Origin: Pseudaquabacterium terrae
GTDB lineage: Bacteria; Pseudomonadota; Gammaproteobacteria; Burkholderiales; Burkholderiaceae_C
Assembly (NCBI RefSeq): GCF_013266755.1
Contig: NZ_JABRWJ010000007.1
Coordinates: 124,001 to 188,000, forward strand
DNA length: 64,000 bases
Direction: 5' to 3'
This document shows positions 59,660 through 64,000 of the stretch, one piece after another (within the stretch, counting starts at the first letter, position 1; every line of letters starts with the position of its first letter). Position numbers and translations under genes: made by a program. A model generated the notes under the pieces. The model worked only from the letters and a program-made list of their open reading frames with translations, was not told the DNA's origin and searched no databases.

Positions 59660-59875
59660 TCAGTGCACGAGCGTCGATTGCACCGCCGGCACCGCGAACG
59701 CGCGGCCGACCAGTGCGCGCGCGAACAGGTAGTTGTTGCGCGAGCGCTCGCTCAATGCGTTGAGGTCCACGGCGCCGCGGGCGTCGCAGGGGAACGTGAG
59801 GCCGCGGCCGGCGCCGACCAGCGAGTCGAAGCGCAGTTCGAAACCCGGACCGTCGTCGATGCGAAGCGCAGTCAT
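59660..59875 (-). CDS. hypothetical small protein (71 aa)
   Basis: A 71-residue soluble protein (MTALRIDDGPGFELRFDSLV start, helical centre LNALSERSRNNYLFARALVG). The ATG at 59875 follows a near-perfect GCAGGAGGTCCACC ribosome site, which decides it over the longer frame to 59926. No family is recognised. It lies 14 bases downstream of the convergent GST gene. Confidence 0.7.
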   Translation of the reverse strand: MTALRIDDGPGFELRFDSLVGAGRGLTFPCDARGAVDLNALSERSRNNYLFARALVGRAFAVPAVQSTLVH

Positions 59876-59993
59876 GGTGGACCTCCTGCTCAACCGATCC
59901 GTCGTGTTCGACCGATCGATGGCCACAGCATGGTCCGCGGCTGTTGCGCTGCCGTTTCATGGGACGCCTCGCCAGGCTACGTTTGTAGCGCAG

Positions 59994-60509
59994 CTAGGGG
60001 CAGTTCAGGATGCCGCCGCCCGTGCTGCAGACGCCGCGCGGACCGAGCAGGTTCGAGCCGAAGCGGGTCAGGCGCGAGCCGTCGCTGGCCCAGCAGCCGG
60101 TCGGATCGCAGCTCGTCACGACCACCGGCGGCGAGGGTCGGGGCGTAATCACCGTTGGCGGCGTGGTCGGCGCGGCCGGCATGCGCAGTGACGGCGGCAG
60201 CGCGACCATCGGTGCGACGCTGAGTGGCGGACGTGCCGAAGCCGTTGGTGGCGGCGCGTCGCCCGAACCACCGAGGCAGGCGCGCGCGGCATCGCGGCGC
60301 AGCGCGCGCACCTGATCGAGGGTGTGGCGTTGCACGCGATCGTCACCGGGCGCGGCAGCATTGCGGGCGGCAATCGCCCGCGCTTCCAACTGGCCGAGCG
60401 CCTCGAGTGCCGTTCGGCATTCAGCCGATGTGGGCGCGCTGCCCTGCGGCGCGGCGCTCGCGCCCAGCGCCAGCATCCATCCGGTCAACAGCAGCGAACG
60501 GCGTCCCAT
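59994..60509 (-). CDS. secreted, proline-rich, cysteine-containing hypothetical protein
   Basis: A 171-residue protein. The signal peptide GRRSLLLTGWMLALGASA (cleavage near residue 20) leads to a helical part (about 25-80, CRTALEALGQLEARAIAARN), a Pro/Thr-rich linker (about 85-130) and a compact C-terminal Cys motif (CDPTGC at about 133-138, then VCSTGGGILNC). The four C-terminal Cys may form two disulphides. It probably acts outside the inner membrane; no function can be given. The ATG at 60509 is preferred because it begins the signal peptide. Confidence 0.7.
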   Translation of the reverse strand: MGRRSLLLTGWMLALGASAAPQGSAPTSAECRTALEALGQLEARAIAARNAAAPGDDRVQRHTLDQVRALRRDAARACLGGSGDAPPPTASARPPLSVAPMVALPPSLRMPAAPTTPPTVITPRPSPPVVVTSCDPTGCWASDGSRLTRFGSNLLGPRGVCSTGGGILNCP

Positions 60510-60567
60510 GCCGCTTCGAGCCGCGGCGGGGCGACAAGTTCGTCGCACTCCGTTCGGCCACGGCTCC

Positions 60568-60573
60568 TAGAAT
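60568..60573 (+). promoter_or_regulatory. candidate -10 element of tRNA-Arg
   Basis: TAGAAT lies 10 bases upstream of the tRNA 5' end. The same TAGAATCC string precedes tRNA-Ser at 32549. The -35 region is not clear. Confidence 0.45.
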
Positions 60574-60583
60574 CCGCCTCCGA

Positions 60584-60660
60584 CTGCCCGTAGCTCAACT
60601 GGATAGAGCACCAGCCTTCTAAGCTGGGGGTCGGGGGTTCGAGTCCCTCCGGGCAGGCCA
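60584..60660 (+). tRNA. tRNA-Arg(TCT)
   Basis: The acceptor CTGCCCG pairs with CGGGCAG (60650-60656); discriminator G and CCA (60658-60660) are encoded. The D arm is GCTCAACTGGATAGAGC. The anticodon stem CCAGC/GCTGG flanks CTTCTAA, giving anticodon TCT (reads AGA and AGG). The T arm contains GGTTCGAGTCC. All arms pair well. Confidence 0.97.
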
Positions 60661-60664
60661 GTGT

Positions 60665-60850
60665 TCACGCGCCTTCCAAAGCTTGAACCCGCGCTGAAAG
60701 TTCTTCGAAGGCCAGCGCGAATTCCTCGATCGCTCTCTTGGCCACTTCGGCCAGTGCAAGCGCCTCGTCGTCGGACGCCGACATGCCCGGGAAGCTGGCC
60801 AGCGCATTGCCCAGTTCACCGGCGGTCAGCCGCAGTGCGTTCAAGTCCAT
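60665..60850 (-). CDS. hypothetical small helical protein (61 aa)
   Basis: A 61-residue protein made almost entirely of helix-forming residues (LTAGELGNALASF, ALALAEVAKRAIEEFALAFE, ARVQALEGA). The last two helices have heptad-like spacing. It has no membrane segment. The ATG at 60850 follows AAAGGGGCGCACC. Its stop is five bases from the 3' end of tRNA-Arg. It is not recognised as a named family. Confidence 0.6.
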   Translation of the reverse strand: MDLNALRLTAGELGNALASFPGMSASDDEALALAEVAKRAIEEFALAFEELSARVQALEGA

Positions 60851-61034
60851 GGGTGCGCCCCTTTCAGAGGGTCAGTGGGTCGTTGGGCGAGGCCAGGATA
60901 GCCCACGGGCAACTCCCGCGGCCGTGGCGAGCATCGATTGCCCTTGCACGCCCGCACCCGAGGCACTGGCACGCTCGGCACAAGTGCGAGACCATGCGCA
61001 CTCGTGCCGGCCAGGGTTGGCCGCGGAGCGCCTG

Positions 61035-61526
61035 ATGACCTCACCCCATGGCTCCTTGCCCGATGACGTGCGCGAGGCGCTGCAGCGCGGCAGCATCTTC
61101 GATGCCATCAAGCTGCTGCGGCGCTCCGGCGTGGCGAACCTGAAGGAGGCGAAGGCCGTGCTCGAGGCGGAGGCCCGCCGCATCAACGCGGCCAAGGGCG
61201 TTGCACCGCGGCCTGCGGGCGGTGCCAAGCCGGCGCCGACATCGGGCGCCTTTCCGCCCGCAGCCATCGACGCGCTGCGCCGCGGCAACAAGATCGAAGC
61301 CATCCGCATCGTGCGCGAGCACCGCGGCCTCGGGCTGAAGGAAGCCAAGGACCTCGTCGAAGCGCACGAGCAGATGCTGGTGCCCACCGTCGACAGCCTG
61401 TCGCCGCGCAACGGGCTGTCGCCCGGCGAGGTGCCACGCACCGGCGGGCGGGTGGCGTGGGTGCTGGCGCTGGCGACGATCGTCGCGGCGCTGATCTACC
61501 ACTTCGTGCTGCGCGATCCCGGCTGA
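61035..61526 (+). CDS. membrane protein with two ribosomal L7/L12 C-terminal-like repeats
   Basis: A 163-residue protein. Two segments (about 10-46 and 75-111) match each other and the bL12 C-terminal domain helix-turn-helix, shown by NLKEAKAVLEA in the first and GLGLKEAKDLVEA in the second. The linker (about 50-72) is Ala/Pro/Lys-rich and a single C-terminal helix (about 140-158, VAWVLALATIVAALIYHFVL) ends it. Real bL12 binds translational GTPases; this is not the ribosomal protein, as it lacks the L10-binding domain and is membrane-anchored. The ATG follows CGCGGAGCGCCTG. Confidence 0.78.
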   Translation: MTSPHGSLPDDVREALQRGSIFDAIKLLRRSGVANLKEAKAVLEAEARRINAAKGVAPRPAGGAKPAPTSGAFPPAAIDALRRGNKIEAIRIVREHRGLGLKEAKDLVEAHEQMLVPTVDSLSPRNGLSPGEVPRTGGRVAWVLALATIVAALIYHFVLRDPG

Positions 61527-61552
61527 GGGGCGACGAGACGGGAACGCCGGCA

Positions 61553-62446
61553 TCACGCGGCGAGGGCGTTGTGAATCGCCGTCGCGACGATCGCACCGTG
61601 GCCCACGGCCACCGCAATCTGGTCCAGCGCACTGACGACATCGCCGGCGGCATGCAGCCCCGGCACACTGCTGCGCCCGTGTGCGTCGACGATCACCGTG
61701 CCCAGTGCATCCAGCGTGGCCCCGACTTGGCCGCCCAGCCGAGCTCGCGGCTGCGCGCCCAGCGCGGCGTAGATCACGTCGGCTTCGAGGGGAGGTGCCG
61801 TTCCCTCGCAGTGCAGGCGCACCAGCGCCTGCGCATTGACCTCCACCGCTTGTGGCACGGCCTCGACGCACACGATGCCTGCCTGCTGCAGTGATGCGCG
61901 CAGGCGGTCGTTCACCGGTGCTTGCGCCGGGTCGACCACCAGCGTCAACTCGGCGCTGAAGGGATGCAGGAACAGCGCCTCGCGCGCACCGTGGTCGCCG
62001 CGCCCGATCACCAGAATGCGCCGGCCGCGGAACTCGTGCGCGTCGCAGATCGGGCATTGGCGCAGCAGGCCGCGATCGCGCAGTTCGGCGATGCCCTCGA
62101 TCGCCGGCTCGGCGTCGCACACGCCGGTTGCCAGCAGCACCGTGCGTGCGCGCAGCTGCCCGTGCCGGCTCTGCGCGACGAAGCTGCCGTCGTCGGTGCG
62201 CGCGAGCAGCGTCGCTTCGTCGGCGATGATGCTGCCGCCGGCTTCGGTCAACTGCTCGCGCATGCGCTGCAGCAATTGCGGGCCTGACACGCCCTGCGGA
62301 AAACCGGGATAGTTGTGCGTGCGCTCAATGCGCTCGGCGCGGCTGTCGCCGGCATCGAGCACCGCGATGCGGCGCTGCAGCCGCTGCAGGTAGATCGCCG
62401 CTGTCAAGCCGGCAGGGCCGGCGCCGATCACCAGGCAGTCGAGCAT
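61553..62446 (-). CDS. FAD/NAD(P)-dependent oxidoreductase, thioredoxin-reductase-like
   Basis: A 297-residue two-domain flavoprotein. The FAD loop is LVIGAGPAGLTAAIYLQR (GAGPAG 8-13). GLLRQCPICDAHEF supplies a CxxC (Cys131, Cys134) at the position of the thioredoxin-reductase disulphide. VIGRGDHGAREALF is the NAD(P)-binding loop and GLHAAGDVVSALDQIAVAVG the C-terminal FAD motif. It is shorter than classical TrxB, and the second loop differs from GGGDSA, so a ferredoxin/flavodoxin- or bacillithiol-type reductase role is also possible. It is likely cytoplasmic. Confidence 0.85.
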   Translation of the reverse strand: MLDCLVIGAGPAGLTAAIYLQRLQRRIAVLDAGDSRAERIERTHNYPGFPQGVSGPQLLQRMREQLTEAGGSIIADEATLLARTDDGSFVAQSRHGQLRARTVLLATGVCDAEPAIEGIAELRDRGLLRQCPICDAHEFRGRRILVIGRGDHGAREALFLHPFSAELTLVVDPAQAPVNDRLRASLQQAGIVCVEAVPQAVEVNAQALVRLHCEGTAPPLEADVIYAALGAQPRARLGGQVGATLDALGTVIVDAHGRSSVPGLHAAGDVVSALDQIAVAVGHGAIVATAIHNALAA

Positions 62447-62752
62447 CGCCGGCGCCTAGCGTTCAAAGAACGCGCAATGGGTGTCCGCTCGGGCCGCGAC
62501 TCGATGCGGCCAACGAGTCGGATCTGCTGCTGCGATGAGGCCATGGGTGCCCGGAGCAAACCCGGTGCCTGCAATCCACGCCGGACCGCCGGCGCTCACG
62601 CATGAGCGCTTGTCGTTATTGGCTGCTCGCCGCGGCGGCCATCAGCCGCCGCGGCAAGCGCCCTCCTCCCTACCCTCTCTCCCTGAGCCGCTGCCTCTTC
62701 GGTGTCGGGAATTCTTAACGAGACGGCCGCGCGACGGAATTCTCCCGAGGTA
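62447..62752. repeat. 306-base intergenic region with four perfect inverted repeats
   Basis: No gene is seen. Palindromes are GCGTTC-AAA-GAACGC (62459-62473 with outer C/G), GCGCTCA-CGCA-TGAGCGC (62592-62609), CCGCGGCGGC-CATCA-GCCGCCGCGG (62630-62654), and a 26-base perfect palindrome with half-site CTCCCGAGGTACT (62742-62767) that runs into the hybrid-kinase stop codon. Confidence 0.6.
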
Positions 62753-64000
62753 CTAGTACCTCGGGAGGTGCCCCAGCGCCGCGGCCAGCGCATCGGCATG
62801 CAGCGGCTTGGCCAGCACGCGCACGTCGCTTGTCGCGGCCAGCGCGGCTTGTGCGGCCTGCGGCTGCGCCGTCACCAGCAGCGCGGGGATCTGATCCTGC
62901 GCCTCGGCACGAACCCGCGCGATCGCCTGCGGGCCGGTGTGTCCGTCGCCGAGGTCGTGGTCACTGACGACCAGGTCCGGCAGGCGCAGGCTCTCCCGCA
63001 CGGCCGCGACGGCATCATCGATCGAGCCGGCGCTGATCACCATGCAGTTGTACGAGGTCAGCAAGGTCGCCATGCTCTTGAGCACCAGGGGATCGTCGTC
63101 GATCAGCAGCACGAGCCGGCCGTCGAGCAGCGGCGCGAGGCGGGCCGAGCCGGCCTCGGCGGCGGCGCTGAACGCGATCGGCACGCCGACCTCGAACAGC
63201 GAGCCGCGCCCGGTGCGCGAGCGCACGCGCAGGCCGTGGCTCAGGCGATGCGCGGCGCGCTGCACGATCGCCAGGCCCAGCCCCAGGCCCTGCCGGTTCG
63301 TGCGCGCGGCGCGCGACACCTGGAAGAACTCCTCGAACACGCGCGCCAGGTCCTCGCGAGCGATGCCGATGCCCGAGTCCCACACCTGCAGCCACAGCGT
63401 GGCGCCGCGCCGGCGGCAACGCACGCGCACGCCGCCGGCGGGCGTGTAGCGGATCGCGTTGGCGACCAGGTTCGACACGATGCGTTCGAGCTGGAAGTGG
63501 TCGCTGCGCACGCGCAAAGGGGGGGCCAGCACCTGCAGCCGCAGTCCCTTGGCGAGCGCCTGCGGCTCGAACTGCAGCCGCACGCGCGCCAGCATGTCGT
63601 CGACGGCGAATGCGGTGATGTCGAGCGGAACCGCGCCCGCATCGAGCCGCGAGATCTCGAGCAAGGCGCCCAGCAAGGCTTCCATCGACTGCACGGAGGC
63701 GTCGATCTGCTCGACGGTGCCGACGTCGGCGCCGCCGCGAGCGCGCGCCGCGTCCGACAACAACGCGATCGTGTGCAGCGGCTGCCGCAAGTCGTGCGTG
63801 ACCGAGGCGAGGAAGAAGGTCTTCGAGAGATTGGCGCGCTCCGCTTCACGGCGTTGCACGCCCAGCTCGTCGATCAGCGCCCGGCGTTCCTCGGCGACGC
63901 GCATGGCCTGCGTGATCGACGTGTTGTGCGCGCGCACGATGCGCATCATCAGCCCGACTGCGATCGCGAAGCCGATGCCGGTGACGACACCGAGCGGGCC
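62753..64000 (-). CDS. hybrid sensor histidine kinase/response regulator, 3' part
   Basis: The gene enters from beyond the window; the frame is open to base 64000, and upstream of the first in-window Met pair it encodes a membrane helix (LGVVTGIGFAIAVGLMMRIV). From that Met: a short coiled linker, HisKA with FLASVTHDLRQPLHT (His about 52), HATPase with NLVANAIRYTPAGG, DSGIGIA and GLGLAIVQRA, and a C-terminal receiver (about 285-398: LVLLIDDDPLVL, acceptor Asp in LVVSDHDLGDG). The stop lies inside a 26-base palindrome. The N-terminal sensor is missing, so the signal is unknown. This HDLRQPL kinase class often pairs with LuxR-type regulators. Confidence 0.88.
   Translation of the reverse strand, partial: GPLGVVTGIGFAIAVGLMMRIVRAHNTSITQAMRVAEERRALIDELGVQRREAERANLSKTFFLASVTHDLRQPLHTIALLSDAARARGGADVGTVEQIDASVQSMEALLGALLEISRLDAGAVPLDITAFAVDDMLARVRLQFEPQALAKGLRLQVLAPPLRVRSDHFQLERIVSNLVANAIRYTPAGGVRVRCRRRGATLWLQVWDSGIGIAREDLARVFEEFFQVSRAARTNRQGLGLGLAIVQRAAHRLSHGLRVRSRTGRGSLFEVGVPIAFSAAAEAGSARLAPLLDGRLVLLIDDDPLVLKSMATLLTSYNCMVISAGSIDDAVAAVRESLRLPDLVVSDHDLGDGHTGPQAIARVRAEAQDQIPALLVTAQPQAAQAALAATSDVRVLAKPLHADALAAALGHLPRY

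Noticed and set aside
60224-60622. 132-residue plus-strand frame running into tRNA-Arg
   Set aside because: Antisense to a signal-peptide protein and overlapping a tRNA; no motif.

Overview
The window is a 64 kb stretch of very GC-rich (roughly 70 %) bacterial chromosome, densely packed with about 57 protein genes and two tRNA genes. The gene set and gene orders point to a betaproteobacterium of the order Burkholderiales (Rubrivivax/Leptothrix/Aquincola-like): a DUF3138 outer-membrane protein, rimP-nusA-infB-rbfA-truB followed by typA, pepA-holC divergent from lptF-lptG, an AdiA-sized amino-acid decarboxylase, a CysB-type regulator and a FimV-like protein. The genus is inference; no rRNA is present. 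I found no insertion sequence, prophage, CRISPR array or replication origin.

Layout. 0-5.5 kb: the end of a polyamine-type ABC permease, a DUF3138 outer-membrane protein, a PuuC-like aldehyde dehydrogenase, a type III glutamine-synthetase homologue and an EamA exporter, read as one amine uptake and gamma-glutamylation unit. 5.5-8.1 kb: a NarL-type response regulator and its 7TMR-DISM-like histidine kinase. 8.1-13.3 kb: methionine-salvage genes mtnP-mtnA, a vapBC toxin-antitoxin pair, dusA and small unknown genes. 13.3-19.4 kb: two alpha/beta hydrolases, a wax-ester synthase/DGAT, a glyoxalase-fold protein, a GT9 glycosyltransferase and a second EamA transporter. 19.4-27.9 kb: the translation/transcription operon rimP-nusA-infB-rbfA-truB and then typA. 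It has a clear promoter, a candidate leader attenuator and an internal hairpin.

27.9-33 kb: fabI, an Orn/Lys/Arg decarboxylase, an NfeD/SPFH membrane pair and tRNA-Ser(GGA). 33-44 kb: a large RTX/subtilisin/P-domain exoprotein, glgC-glgA opposite glgP, and a sensor kinase with a CxxCH-bearing sensor region. 44-52 kb: a LivK-type binding protein, pepA-holC, lptF-lptG-cbiX-cysB-like genes chained by ATGA overlaps, and a methionine-type aminotransferase. 52-58 kb: a FimV-like protein, a class II aldolase, a Crp/Fnr regulator and a kinase plus acyl-CoA dehydrogenase pair that resembles a split ACAD11. 58-64 kb: small unknown genes, a YfcG-like GST, tRNA-Arg(TCT), a membrane protein with two L7/L12-like repeats, a thioredoxin-reductase-like flavoprotein and the 3' part of a hybrid histidine kinase.

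The most notable non-coding signals are the rimP leader (promoter, terminator hairpin and enclosing stem), a hairpin between infB and rbfA, two copies of a roughly 70 bp GC-rich interspersed repeat (before the DGAT and glgC genes), and a 306 bp gap near 62.6 kb with four perfect inverted repeats. One of these is a 26 bp perfect palindrome lying across a stop codon. The main protein-level leads are the split ACAD11-like pair with a Glu-to-Asp change at the expected base, the L12-repeat membrane protein, and the RTX-kexin-like exoprotein.
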